From CADCWK01 sp035944555 (GTDB taxonomy: Bacteria; Chloroflexota; Chloroflexia; Thermomicrobiales; UBA6265), in the NCBI GenBank assembly GCA_035944555.1, contig DASZAY010000003.1, positions 1 through 64,000 of the forward strand: a stretch of DNA of 64,000 nt, read 5' to 3'. Of the stretch, positions 16,065 to 25,244 are shown piece after piece; position 1 is the first letter of the stretch, and each line of letters starts with the position of its first letter. Both the position numbers and the translations under genes were made by a program. The notes beneath the pieces were generated by a model that was not told the DNA's origin, made no database searches, and worked only from the letters and a program-made list of their open reading frames with translations.

Positions 16065-18917
16065 GTGCAGACACAGCCCAGGTCGACGATCCAGCGCCAC
16101 TCGTCGCGGCAGGGCTCGCTGGCGAGTTTCCTGCCCGACGTCCTCTACGGGGCGACAGGCTATGACCGGATTGCTGGCTACTTCACCTCGTCGATGCTCG
16201 AGGTTGCCGGAGAGGCGATCGGCGAGATGGCGGCCGGTGGCGTCGCCCGGATCATCTGCAACTCCGAGCTCATGCCCGAGGACATCCACACCGCCCGCGC
16301 CGCCCAGATGGGCATGCTGCAGGAGTGGAAGCGCTGGCTACCCGACGACATCTCGCCGGAGACCCAGCGTAACCTGCGTCGCCTTTACGACCTGCTGACG
16401 TCAGGCCGGCTTAAGGTCAAGGTGCTGCCGAGCGGCGTCCATGGCCTGCTCCACGGCAAGGCCGGACTGGTTCGCCACGCCGACGGCTCTCGCCTCTGCT
16501 TCGTCGGTAGCGCCAATGAGACGCTGAGTGGCTGGCGGCGTAACTACGAGATCGTCTGGGCCGACCGAAGCATTGAGGGGTGTGACTGGGTCCAGGCCGA
16601 GTTCGATGCGCTCTGGCACCATGCCGCCGCTCACGATCTGGCCGACGCGGTGATCACGGACATTCAACGGATTTCGGTCCGGACCGTCGTCAATGATCTG
16701 GATATCTGGCGGCAGTCCGAACAACCTGCCGCTGAGGCGACGATCGAGGTGCCAATCTACGCTCGCGAAACCGGACTCTGGGCTCACCAGAAGTGGTTCG
16801 TCCACCATGCCTTCGAGGCCCACCGGCGGCATGGTGCCCGGCTGGTCCTGGCCGACCAGGTCGGGCTAGGCAAGACGATTCAGCTTGCGCTCGCCGCCAA
16901 GCTGATGTTGCTCTGGGGGCAGAGCAATGTGTTGGTCGTCGTGCCCAAGCCCCTGATGGCCCAGTGGCGCGACGAGCTCTGGGACTATCTCCAGCTTCCT
17001 TCGGCGATCTGGACCGGCGCCGACTGGATCGACGAGCGCGGTGTCCATCACCCATCCGCGCGGAATGGGCACCACGGGCTGCTGGATTGCCCCCGCCGGG
17101 TCGGGATCGTCTCGTCCGGCCTGATCAAGCACAGCGAGGAGGTCCGCCGGATCCTGGTCAGCCGGACCTGGGAATGCGTCATTCTCGATGAGGCTCACCA
17201 CGCCCGGCGCCAGAACACCGGCCGGAGCAAGCGCGATCAGGCTGCACGACCCAACAACGTCCTCCGCTTCCTGTGGGATATCGCCGGCTCGACGCGGAGC
17301 ATGCTGCTGGCGACCGCGACCCCGATCCAGCTCGACCCAATCGAAGCCTTCGATTTGCTGGACGCGCTCAATCGGGGTAACTGGCGGGTTCTGGGCCGCA
17401 GCGAGTTCGCCCGCTGGCGTGCCGACGCGCGTGGCGGGTTGGAGATCATTGCCGGCCGCGCCGCCAAGCCTGATGGTCTGAGCGATGTCTGGAGCTGGAT
17501 GCGTGACCCGTTCCCCGACCCGCTCGATGTCGATGTCGCCGGCGATCCACGCAACCGACCGCTCCGTGACACGATCCGGCGCTTGACTGCCCCCGACGAT
17601 CCAAAGCTGGGCAAGCCGGTACAGGTTGCGGAGTATCCACTGGACAGGCCGAGTCGGCTCAAGGCTGCCGATCGGGGTCAGCTCAAGCGCGTTGCTGACG
17701 TCTACTTTGACGACTTGAACCCGTACATCTCGCACATCGTCCGGCGGCGGCGGGAGTTTCTGGAGAACGAGATCGACCCAGTCACGAACGAACCGTTTCT
17801 GCCGCGGGTCCGGGTTCGTCTGTTCGGAGACGATACCCGCGAGGCGATCATGCTGCCGCTGGAACTGCGCGAGGCATATGAGTCGGCCGAGGCATTCTGC
17901 GAGGCGATTGGTCAGCGCCCGAACATGAATTCGGGCTTCCTGGAGACGCTTCTGCTTCGTCGAGTTGGCAGTACGATCCACGCGGGTCAACGGACGGCCC
18001 GCAGGATTGTCGGCGGCGAGACGGGGGCCGTCCTAGAAGCGGAAGACGAGGCTGGCATCGATGAGTTGGAAGATGATGAGGCGGTGATCGTTGAGGAACG
18101 CTCGAAGCTCCAGCCCTTGTCGGCGCAGGAGCGGGAGCACCTTGAACGCTTCCTGGCACAATTGGACCTCGCGGGGGATGATCCCAAGTACCGGCTGGTC
18201 CTCGAAATCTTGCGCAGCGGTGTGCGAAGTCCCGAGGGCGCCCGCGAGACCGAGCCGTGGTTCGACCTGGGCTGCATCATCTTTTCCCAGTATTTCGACA
18301 GCGCCCAATGGCTAGCCGGTCGGCTGACGCGCGAGTTCCCGGGTGACGCGATCGCGCTCTACGCCGGTGCCGGTCGGTCAGGCATCTACCGCAACGGGAT
18401 GTTTGAATCCAAGCAACGCGACGTTCTGAAAGGACTGGTTCGCGCAGGGGACATCCGGCTCGTTGTAGGGACAGATGCGGCATCGGAAGGATTGAACCTC
18501 CAGCGCCTCGGTACCTTGATCAACCTCGACCTTCCGTGGAACCCGACCCGGCTGGAACAGCGGAAAGGTCGTATCCAGCGCATTGGGCAATTGCGCGACG
18601 AGGTCTACGTTTACAACATGCGTTATCGCGACTCGGTCGAGGATCGCGTGCACCAGAAGTTGTCGGAGCGGACCCGGCAGATCAGCGACATCTTCGGGCA
18701 GCTGCCGGATACGCTGGAAGCGGTCTGGGTTGATATCGCCCGGCGTAATGAAGCTGAAGCTGACCGGCGGATCAATGAACTTCCAGAGGAACGGCCGTTC
18801 CTCGACAAGTACGACCGCATCCCTGAGAACGTGGACTGGGAGTCCTGCAGCACGGTACTGGACGCCCAGACGCAACTTGATGCACTCCTCCGAGGTTGGG
18901 ATGGGAAGAGTCGCTAA
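16065..18917 (+). CDS. Phospholipase-D-like / SNF2-family helicase fusion of anti-phage cassette
   Basis: A 950-residue fusion. Residues 1-190 are a phospholipase-D-like domain with one HKD-type motif, HGKAGLVRHADG near 127 and GSANET near 147; such domains act as nucleases when two chains pair. Residues ~240 onward are an SF2/SNF2-type DNA translocase: DQVGLGKT (motif I) near 263, DEAHHARR near 374, ATATP near 415, GTDAASEGLNLQ near 802 and QRKGRIQRIGQ near 831. It matches proteins NCBI labels phospholipase D-like anti-phage proteins, as I recall. The start is GTG at 16065 behind GAAGGAAC; the nearer ATG at 16036 is out of frame. Probably the effector of the cassette. Confidence 0.85.
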   Translation: MQTQPRSTIQRHSSRQGSLASFLPDVLYGATGYDRIAGYFTSSMLEVAGEAIGEMAAGGVARIICNSELMPEDIHTARAAQMGMLQEWKRWLPDDISPETQRNLRRLYDLLTSGRLKVKVLPSGVHGLLHGKAGLVRHADGSRLCFVGSANETLSGWRRNYEIVWADRSIEGCDWVQAEFDALWHHAAAHDLADAVITDIQRISVRTVVNDLDIWRQSEQPAAEATIEVPIYARETGLWAHQKWFVHHAFEAHRRHGARLVLADQVGLGKTIQLALAAKLMLLWGQSNVLVVVPKPLMAQWRDELWDYLQLPSAIWTGADWIDERGVHHPSARNGHHGLLDCPRRVGIVSSGLIKHSEEVRRILVSRTWECVILDEAHHARRQNTGRSKRDQAARPNNVLRFLWDIAGSTRSMLLATATPIQLDPIEAFDLLDALNRGNWRVLGRSEFARWRADARGGLEIIAGRAAKPDGLSDVWSWMRDPFPDPLDVDVAGDPRNRPLRDTIRRLTAPDDPKLGKPVQVAEYPLDRPSRLKAADRGQLKRVADVYFDDLNPYISHIVRRRREFLENEIDPVTNEPFLPRVRVRLFGDDTREAIMLPLELREAYESAEAFCEAIGQRPNMNSGFLETLLLRRVGSTIHAGQRTARRIVGGETGAVLEAEDEAGIDELEDDEAVIVEERSKLQPLSAQEREHLERFLAQLDLAGDDPKYRLVLEILRSGVRSPEGARETEPWFDLGCIIFSQYFDSAQWLAGRLTREFPGDAIALYAGAGRSGIYRNGMFESKQRDVLKGLVRAGDIRLVVGTDAASEGLNLQRLGTLINLDLPWNPTRLEQRKGRIQRIGQLRDEVYVYNMRYRDSVEDRVHQKLSERTRQISDIFGQLPDTLEAVWVDIARRNEAEADRRINELPEERPFLDKYDRIPENVDWESCSTVLDAQTQLDALLRGWDGKSR

Positions 18918-18940
18918 GGGCCGGTAGAAATCAGAAATAC

Positions 18941-18980
18941 GACCGGAGCGGCCCCGCGTCGTCGCAGGGCCGCTCCGGTT
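18941..18980. terminator. Bidirectional terminator closing the defence cassette
   Basis: ACCGGAGCGGCCC at 18942-18954 pairs with GGGCCGCTCCGGT at 18967-18979, with a 12-base loop. It lies between two convergent genes and could end both transcripts. Confidence 0.7.
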
Positions 18981-19008
18981 CAGGATCTGCAGAAGGTGTT
19001 CCGGACGA

Positions 19009-19875
19009 TCAGCCGACCGGGACGACGGACCCGCTGGTCGTCGAATCGCTCGGCTCTTCCAGCCCCTCGAGGCTGATCGTGACCCACTCGGCGGACACCC
19101 AGAGCGAGCCATCCTTATCCACGGCGTTCCAGTCGTTGCCCTCTTCGTCGCGGAACGAACCGTAGACATTGACCGCCGCGCCGTAGGGCAGCACGTCGAG
19201 GACCTCGGCGGACAGGCTTGGGTCGGCCCGGACATTCAGCGCGCTGGCAGTGACGTACAGGGGGTAGAGCAGTAGCGTCACGCCCGCGCTCTCACCGCCG
19301 GCCGGTCCGCCGACCCAGCCGTCCTCGACCGGGAACCACTGGTCGCCGTCGACTTCGACCGGTTCCACGTCCGGATCCTGGAGCAGCTCCTCGCCGCTTG
19401 TCGCGATCCGGGCGACCGTGGCGTCAGCCGACGGTTCGCTCCGGATGATGAGGAACGGGCTCGTCACTTCCCACGTCGTCTGCGCTTCCGGCACGATCGG
19501 CGGGGCGGGCGCAACCGGCTCCACGGCGAGCGTGATCGTCTCGCCGGTGAACGCGAAGCCCTCCACCGACCAGCCCAGCGTCACGCCGTCGGCTTCCAGC
19601 AGGTACCAGTCGTAGCCATCTGCGGCGACCGGACCGTCCGTGACCAGGACACTGTCCCCGAAGTAGACAGAGGTGACCTGGGTACTGTTCAGACCTGGCC
19701 CGGCGCGGACAACGAGGGACTCAACGTTGACTTCCGCCGGAAAGACCGTTACGGACTGTTGCGCCCCGGCGAACGGGTTCCGCACGGTGTCATCGTGAAC
19801 CGCCGTCAGCAGCACGGCACTTGCCGTGAGCGATCCAGCCATGACGGCCGTCGCAAGATACCGGGCCAGACGCAT
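19009..19875 (-). CDS. Secreted protein with three SH3b-like domains
   Basis: A 288-residue exported protein. A signal peptide (RLARYLATAVMAGSLTASAV) is followed by three bacterial SH3-like repeats, each with a V-R-A/S-x-P-S/G core: SLVVRAGPGLNSTQV, FLIIRSEPSADATVARI and ALNVRADPSLSAEVLDVLPYG. SH3b domains usually bind cell-wall peptides or serve as spacers. No enzymatic domain is attached. The ATG at 19875 has AAGGAAGGA upstream. It is convergent with the defence cassette and divergent from the NfeD operon. Confidence 0.8.
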   Translation of the reverse strand: MRLARYLATAVMAGSLTASAVLLTAVHDDTVRNPFAGAQQSVTVFPAEVNVESLVVRAGPGLNSTQVTSVYFGDSVLVTDGPVAADGYDWYLLEADGVTLGWSVEGFAFTGETITLAVEPVAPAPPIVPEAQTTWEVTSPFLIIRSEPSADATVARIATSGEELLQDPDVEPVEVDGDQWFPVEDGWVGGPAGGESAGVTLLLYPLYVTASALNVRADPSLSAEVLDVLPYGAAVNVYGSFRDEEGNDWNAVDKDGSLWVSAEWVTISLEGLEEPSDSTTSGSVVPVG

Positions 19876-20403
19876 CTCGGGTCCTTCCTTGGGTTCGAGG
19901 GGCGATCACGGGCGCCGCCGCCTCTATGCCCGAACGTGCGGGGTGTTCGGACGGATTCGATTATACGCAAGCTGTCCAGCCAATCGTCAGGGGTCATGCC
20001 AGACATGTTTCCCCTCAATAAGAGAAAGCCGCCCTGCCGACGAGCAGCGTCGCTCGTCCTGCTTCGGTGGCCGGATTCGTCACCCGGTAGTCGCCAACCG
20101 GTGTGAAGCGTCCGTGGTGGATCGCTGACCTGGTCCGGCGTCCCGATCCAGCCGGCACGGGTGCCCGACCATCAAGGAGGGCGGTCCGGTCGGTGCGTCA
20201 GGGGAATCACGGCTCACGCACTGGCCGGACCGCCCCGGGTCCGCCTGTCGCGTCGCGACACGAGCCCGTGAGGTGTTGCCCATCCGGGCAGAGCCCCGCA
20301 CCTCCCTTTTAGCTGCCAGGTTGTCGGCCGAACGTCCCCGCGGTGGGACGGTTCTGTGACATCCACCCGGTATCATTCTGTCAACTCAAGGAGAGGGGGC
20401 GCG
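19876..20403. other. Divergent intergenic region before the NfeD operon
   Basis: This 528-base gap carries one strong inverted repeat (20180-20234) and no credible gene. Promoters for both flanking genes must lie here. AAGGAGAGGGGG at about 20389-20400 is the ribosome site for the NfeD gene. Confidence 0.5.
20180..20234. repeat. Long inverted repeat between divergent genes
   Basis: The arms 20180-20198 and 20216-20234 pair over 19 positions with two mismatches (GGCGGTCCGG against CCGGACCGCC at the base). Because the flanking genes diverge, this is not an ordinary end-of-gene terminator. It could be a leader attenuator, an operator or a small mobile repeat. Confidence 0.6.
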
Positions 20404-21888
20404 ATGCAGCGCGGAAGGATTCCCGGCGTCACGATGTCGCCGCCCGCACCACGCGGGGCACGGCGACCACGACATACACATCAGGGCGGCCGGGGTGAAT
20501 CCGGCCGCTCCTATGGGTTCGGCCGGGCATTCCGGCTGACCCTCGCCCTGGCCGCGCTCCTGATCGGCGCGGCCGGGATGCTCGGCGGCCTCGTCGCCGA
20601 CCGGGCCTCCGCCCAGGACACGGCAAGCGGATCGACGGTCTACGTGATCCCGATCCAGGGCGAGATCGAGCCCGGCATCGGGCATTACCTGTCGCGATCG
20701 ATCGATGACGCGGTCGAAGCCGGTGCCACGGCGGTCATCTTCGACATCAATACCCCCGGCGGTCGGCTGGACACGGTCCTCGAGATGCGGGACGCCATCC
20801 TTGGCGCGCCGATCGAGACGATCGCCTACGTCAACCGGGAAGCGTTCTCGGCCGGCGCGTTGATCACCATCGCGTCCGACCAGATCTGGATGGCACCGGG
20901 TGCCGTCTTCGGTGCCGCCACCCCCGTCAACGGTGGGACCGGCGAGACGTCCTCGGAGAAGGTCATCTCCGCCGTTCGCTCGACCTTCGGTGCCACCGCC
21001 GCTGAGAACAACCGTGACGTGGCCGTCGCCGAGGCGATGGTCGACCCGGCCGTCGTTGTTGAGCAACTGAACGACACCGGCCAGGGACTGGTCACTCTGA
21101 GTGCCGAGCAGGCGCAGCAGGTCGGCTACCTCACAGGTAGCGCCAACTCCGTCAATGAGGTCATCAGTCTGGCGGGCTACGCCGGCGCAGCGGTGACCGA
21201 GACCAGCATGAGCCCGGCCGAGCACCTCGTCCGGTTCGTGACCAACCCCGGCTTCGCGTCGTTGCTGGTCCTGGTCGGCCTGTTCCTGATCGTCGCCGAC
21301 GCGTTCGTCGGTGGGTTCGGTGTGGCGGCCGCCATCGGCGCCCTCCTGATCGGCCTGTTCTTCTGGGGCCACCTGCTGGCCGGGCTGGCCGGCTGGGAAG
21401 ACCTCGCACTCATCGTCATTGGGCTGGTCCTGCTCGCCGTGGAGGTGTTCGTCTTCCCCGGCTTCGGGATTGCCGGTCTCGCCGGGCTGGTGTCCGTCGG
21501 TGGTGGGGTCTGGCTGGCGATGATCGGGCGCGACTTCGGCGCGTTCCAGTCGGCCGATGACATGATCCGGACTGCCTGGATCGTGATCCTGACAGTGGCA
21601 GGTGCCGCGGCCGGCGCGATCGGTGCCGGGGCGCTGCTCCCCCGGATGGTCGGGGCCGGTAGCTCGACCATCACGACGACCTCGCGCCGCCGCTTCGGTG
21701 GCGGTGGGCTGGCCCTCTCGGCCACCGTCGATGAGGACCGGCGAGCCCGCGCCGGGACCGAGCGCCCGAGCTGGATGGTCCGGATGTTTCAGGGCGACAG
21801 CGTCCTGGAGCGCGACGACCACCCGCTGAAGATGCCCGCCGGTCGCGACGACCGTCCCGTGGACCGGCGCCCGCCGGAACAATCGTGA
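20404..21888 (+). CDS. NfeD-family membrane protein with ClpP-like serine protease domain
   Basis: A 494-residue long-form NfeD (nodulation-efficiency D type). An N-terminal signal/anchor is followed by a ClpP-class protease domain (VYVIPIQGEIEPG, FDINTPGGRLD, and REAFSAGALI with the candidate nucleophile Ser near residue 149), then four or five membrane helices. Such proteins cleave or chaperone membrane proteins together with flotillins. It lacks a clear C-terminal OB-fold and instead ends in an Arg-rich tail. The ATG at 20404 directly follows AAGGAGAGGGGG. It is followed 135 bases later by floA, the classical NfeD-flotillin pair. Confidence 0.85.
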   Translation: MQRGRIPGVTMSPPAPRGARRPRHTHQGGRGESGRSYGFGRAFRLTLALAALLIGAAGMLGGLVADRASAQDTASGSTVYVIPIQGEIEPGIGHYLSRSIDDAVEAGATAVIFDINTPGGRLDTVLEMRDAILGAPIETIAYVNREAFSAGALITIASDQIWMAPGAVFGAATPVNGGTGETSSEKVISAVRSTFGATAAENNRDVAVAEAMVDPAVVVEQLNDTGQGLVTLSAEQAQQVGYLTGSANSVNEVISLAGYAGAAVTETSMSPAEHLVRFVTNPGFASLLVLVGLFLIVADAFVGGFGVAAAIGALLIGLFFWGHLLAGLAGWEDLALIVIGLVLLAVEVFVFPGFGIAGLAGLVSVGGGVWLAMIGRDFGAFQSADDMIRTAWIVILTVAGAAAGAIGAGALLPRMVGAGSSTITTTSRRRFGGGGLALSATVDEDRRARAGTERPSWMVRMFQGDSVLERDDHPLKMPAGRDDRPVDRRPPEQS

Positions 21889-22023
21889 CAGGCGGCGTCC
21901 CGGCGCCGGTCCCGACCGGGATCTGACCGGGACAAACATCACCCGGGCGCGCCGTAATCCGGCACGCGCCCGGCTCCCCTACCGCTCCTGCCCGGCTACG
22001 GGCTCGCACAGAAGGGTCACCCC

Positions 22024-22995
22024 ATGCCAGATGGGCTTCTCCCGTTGCTGGTCGTCGGCGTCATCGTCGTCGTCCTGCTCAGCTTCTTCCTCTTCTTCGT
22101 CCCGGTGGGCCTCTGGATCACGGCCGTGTTCTCCGGCGCCCGTGTCAATCTGGGTACGCTGATCGGAATGCGGCTTCGTAAAGTCAACCCCAACGACATC
22201 GTCCGGCCGTACATCAGCGCCCAGAAGGCCGGCATGAACCTCAACGTCGGGCAGATGGAAGCCCACTACCTCGCCGGCGGCAACGTCGGCCGCGTGGTCC
22301 AGGCCCTGATCTCCGCTGACCGCGCCAACATCGAGCTGCCGTGGAAGCGTGCCACGGCCATCGATCTCGCTGGCCGAGATGTGCTCGAGGCGGTCCAGGT
22401 CAGCGTCAATCCCAAGGTCATCCAGACGCCGCGCGTCTCGGCCGTTGCCAAGGACGGCATCCAGCTGGTTGCCGTCGCCCGGGTCACGGTCCGGGCCAAC
22501 ATCGACCGCCTGGTCGGTGGTGCCGGTGAGGAGACGATCATCGCCCGCGTCGGCGAGGGCACGGTGTCCTCGATCGGTTCGGCCGCGTCCCACAAGATGG
22601 TGCTCGAGAACCCCGACCAGATCTCCAAGTACGTCCTCGAGCGTGGACTCGACTCCGGAACCGCCTTCGAGATCCTCTCGATCGACATCGCGGATGTCGA
22701 TGTCGGGCGGAACATCGGCGCCGAGCTCCAGACGGATCAGGCCGAGGCTGACAAGAAGATCGCCCAGGCCCGGGCCGAGGAGCGCCGCGCGATGGCGCTC
22801 GCCCAGGAGCAGGAGATGCGGGCCCGCGTCGTCGAGGCCGAGGCCGAGGTGCCGCTGGCCATGGCCGAAGCTTTCCGCTCCGGACGGCTGGGCGTGATGG
22901 ACTACTACAAGATGGAGAACGTCCAGGCTGACACCGATATGCGCGCCGCGATCTCCGGACGTGACGCGCACGAGAACGGCAACGGCCGCGGCTAG
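22024..22995 (+). CDS. floA: Flotillin-like protein FloA
   Basis: A 323-residue FloA (YqfA) homologue: a short N-terminal membrane hairpin (LLPLLVVGVIVVVLLSFFLF and FVPVGLWITAVFSGA), a SPFH-like core (VNLGTLIGMRLRKVNP, ANIELPWKRATAIDLAGRDV) and a C-terminal Glu/Ala coiled coil (QAEADKKIAQARAEERRAM). Length and sequence fit the family closely. It scaffolds membrane microdomains. Order and spacing after the NfeD gene match the yqeZ-yqfA operon of Bacillus, so the two are likely co-transcribed. Confidence 0.92.
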   Translation: MPDGLLPLLVVGVIVVVLLSFFLFFVPVGLWITAVFSGARVNLGTLIGMRLRKVNPNDIVRPYISAQKAGMNLNVGQMEAHYLAGGNVGRVVQALISADRANIELPWKRATAIDLAGRDVLEAVQVSVNPKVIQTPRVSAVAKDGIQLVAVARVTVRANIDRLVGGAGEETIIARVGEGTVSSIGSAASHKMVLENPDQISKYVLERGLDSGTAFEILSIDIADVDVGRNIGAELQTDQAEADKKIAQARAEERRAMALAQEQEMRARVVEAEAEVPLAMAEAFRSGRLGVMDYYKMENVQADTDMRAAISGRDAHENGNGRG

Positions 22996-23059
22996 TCCCG
23001 CCTGACACTCCCACAGATGCCGCGCCAGGTCACCAACCTGGCGCGGCGAGAGGATCATC

Positions 23060-23581
23060 ATGATGGATCGCCTGCGCAAGGCATTCGAAGAGGTCCGGGA
23101 GGGGATGCCCGGCGGCTGGCCGGACGAGCGATACGGCCAGTCCGGGGCACCGGGTCAGCCGGTCCCGCCCGGTCCGGACCGGCGGATGGAGCGCCCGGTG
23201 CATCCCGCGCGTCCTCAGGGCCCTACGGGTCGGCCGGTGAACACCGGCGGTGACCGCCCCGGCTCACTCTGGGAATCGGGCTCGGTCGGCGAACCACAGG
23301 ACGGACGTGACGCAGAGCGACCCCGCAATCCCAACCGCTCGCAACGTTCTGACCCCCGGCGGCCCCAGGTACTCTCCATCGAGGAGCAGGAATGGCAGAA
23401 ACCGTCCACGGAACGGCCGCGACAGCGGGTCGAACCGGTCGTCACCTGGCCTCAGACCGAGGCTGACCGCCTGGCTGCGGCTCTCCGGGACCCGGCCAGC
23501 CTGCGGACGGCCGTCCTCCTCCGGGAGGTCCTGGATCCGCCGCTTGCCCTCCGCGATGAGCGCGGACGCGGATCGTCGTAG
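23060..23581 (+). CDS. Hypothetical protein in the NfeD-FloA operon
   Basis: A 173-residue, Pro/Arg-rich, mostly disordered soluble protein. An amphipathic start (MMDRLRKAFEEVREGMPGGW) and an ordered C-terminal segment (RLAAALRDPASLRTAVLLRE) are the only structured-looking parts. It lies 64 bases after floA with AGAGGA before the ATG at 23060 (23063 also possible) and ahead of a strong terminator, so it is the last gene of the operon. Positionally it resembles YqfB of Bacillus, but I see no sequence support for homology. Confidence 0.6.
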   Translation: MMDRLRKAFEEVREGMPGGWPDERYGQSGAPGQPVPPGPDRRMERPVHPARPQGPTGRPVNTGGDRPGSLWESGSVGEPQDGRDAERPRNPNRSQRSDPRRPQVLSIEEQEWQKPSTERPRQRVEPVVTWPQTEADRLAAALRDPASLRTAVLLREVLDPPLALRDERGRGSS

Positions 23582-23651
23582 CGTTCGACCGCCCGCGCTG
23601 ACCCGGCGTCAGGCGCGGGGCAGCGGCAACCGACGCTCAGGAACCCGAACA

Positions 23652-23693
23652 CACAGGAAGGGGGATGGCCACTTGGCCATCCCCCTTCCTGTG
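23652..23693. terminator. Strong bidirectional terminator
   Basis: CACAGGAAGGGGGATGGCCA (23652-23671) and its exact complement at 23674-23693 make a 20-bp perfect stem with a 2-base loop. It sits between the end of the NfeD-FloA operon and a convergent gene. Confidence 0.8.
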
Positions 23694-23714
23694 CCCGCGT
23701 TGGGTGATCGCTCT

Positions 23715-25244
23715 CTAGACGGCGGGTGGCTCGGACGCCTCTTCCTCGTTCGTCGTTCCCTCGTCGGCTGTCCCGGCGTCGTCAGCCGAGGTGTCGCCCT
23801 CGCTATCCCCGCTGCCGACCAGCTGCTCGGCCAGGGCGAGTGCTGCGGGAAGTGGATCGCCGGCGACCGACGCCGCGTCGATCTTGAGGATGTACTGCCC
23901 GGTCCGGACGTAGAGCACCGCCAGGTTGCCGTCGTCATTGGTCGTCTGCATCGCGAAGATCTCGTCGCCCACCGCGTCTTCCGCGGGCAGGTCCAGCGGC
24001 GCGACCCCGAACGCCTCGACGAACGCCGGCAGCGCGTCGGATGCGCCGTCCGCCGTCTCGAACTCATGGGCACTGACGGCGTAGCGGTTGATGTCCTCGT
24101 TGGCGGGCTGCGGCGCCGCGTCGTAGGTGATGAACTCGTTGGCGACCCATCCCCACTCCTCCAGCTCAGCCTGCGCGGCGGCGGCGTCCTCATCTACCCC
24201 GACGAAGGTCGCGGCGACCTCCTCCAGGGAGCGTTCCCCCTCGGCGGTTGGCGCGTCGAACCCGGCGGGCAGGTCGTCGGACGGCGGCAGGAAGTCGCCG
24301 ATCGCGGCGGTAACCTCGCCGCCGCCCGCGTCCGGGCTCGGGCTGGGCTGGGCGCTGCTCCCGGCCGAGGCCTCCGTGTCGGTCGCCGCGACCTCGCCGT
24401 CCCCGGACGCCTCCGGCTCGGACGACGCGGCGGCGTCATCGCTGGCCGGGGCGCTGGGCGCGGCACTCGTTTCCGCGGTCGGCGCGTTCGCGTCGGACGG
24501 CGCTGGCTCGGTGGTCGCTTCCGGCTCGGCGGATGGCTCCGGCTCGCTGGAGGTGGCCGGCGGGATGACGCCCTGCCCCGTCGCGGAGCCCGATGGCGCC
24601 GTGGGAGCGGCGCCGTCGGTGCCCGCGGCAGCTGATGCCGAGGCATCGGCGGCGACCGCCGGGTCGCTCGGGTTGCCCGCCACGACGGCTGGCTCCGTCG
24701 GAGGCGGGTCGTCGTCGAAGATGCCGAAGCCGCCGTTGGCGAAGGCGAGGAACGCCAGGACCAGCGCCGCCACGGCGACCAGGCCGATCGCGCCAGCCAG
24801 CAGGCCGCGGAAGAGGTTGCCGCGGTCGGCCGGGACATCGGGCGGCGGAACCGGCGGCGGAGCCGGGCGGAGGTTCAGCGGCGTGTGATCCGGCGGAACG
24901 CGACCGACGGGATGGAGTGCGTAGTCGGCGCGCGGCTCCATCCGCGTCGGGTCGTAGGCCGGGCGATGAGGCGGCAGGTTCGGGTTTGGATAGAAGACGG
25001 GCTCGTCAGCGAGCGGACCGAGCCGGGTCGTCCCCTGCGCTCCGGGCGGCACACCGAACCCCTGTGTCTGGCCGGGGCCTGGCTGGTTGGGGACAGGCGG
25101 GGCGCCGGGACCTGGCCCGGGTGCGGGGTAACCGCCCGCCATGGCCTGCGCCTCGGGGGCGGTGTAGGGATCGTAGGGGACCTGGGCCGGGGCGTTCGCG
25201 TCCGGGGCAGGAGCCGCGGGGCGACGGGACGGTCGTGGTTCCAT
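23715..25244 (-). CDS. Proline-rich single-pass membrane protein
   Basis: A 509-residue protein, not recognised as a named family. The ~140-residue cytoplasmic N-terminus is rich in Pro, Gly and Ala. One transmembrane helix (LLAGAIGLVAVAALVLAFLAF) follows, then a ~150-residue Ala/Ser/Pro/Glu stalk, and near residues 335-485 an ordered external domain (LEEVAATFVG, EEWGWVANEF, YAVSAHEFETADGASDALPAF, DGNLAVLYVRTGQYILKID). That domain resembles lipoprotein-like sensors of unknown role. The ATG at 25244 has GGAGA about 12 bases upstream. It converges with the NfeD operon. Confidence 0.65.
   Translation of the reverse strand: MEPRPSRRPAAPAPDANAPAQVPYDPYTAPEAQAMAGGYPAPGPGPGAPPVPNQPGPGQTQGFGVPPGAQGTTRLGPLADEPVFYPNPNLPPHRPAYDPTRMEPRADYALHPVGRVPPDHTPLNLRPAPPPVPPPDVPADRGNLFRGLLAGAIGLVAVAALVLAFLAFANGGFGIFDDDPPPTEPAVVAGNPSDPAVAADASASAAAGTDGAAPTAPSGSATGQGVIPPATSSEPEPSAEPEATTEPAPSDANAPTAETSAAPSAPASDDAAASSEPEASGDGEVAATDTEASAGSSAQPSPSPDAGGGEVTAAIGDFLPPSDDLPAGFDAPTAEGERSLEEVAATFVGVDEDAAAAQAELEEWGWVANEFITYDAAPQPANEDINRYAVSAHEFETADGASDALPAFVEAFGVAPLDLPAEDAVGDEIFAMQTTNDDGNLAVLYVRTGQYILKIDAASVAGDPLPAALALAEQLVGSGDSEGDTSADDAGTADEGTTNEEEASEPPAV

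Noticed and set aside
9140..18917. Assignment to BREX or DISARM
   Set aside because: No PglZ, BrxA/B/L, DrmA, DrmB or DrmMII seen; only the DUF499 ATPase and the idea of a methylase plus helicase are shared.
20386..21942. Long antisense frame over the NfeD gene
   Set aside because: Arg/Gly/Asp-rich shadow caused by high GC at third positions; the sense strand is a clear NfeD protein.
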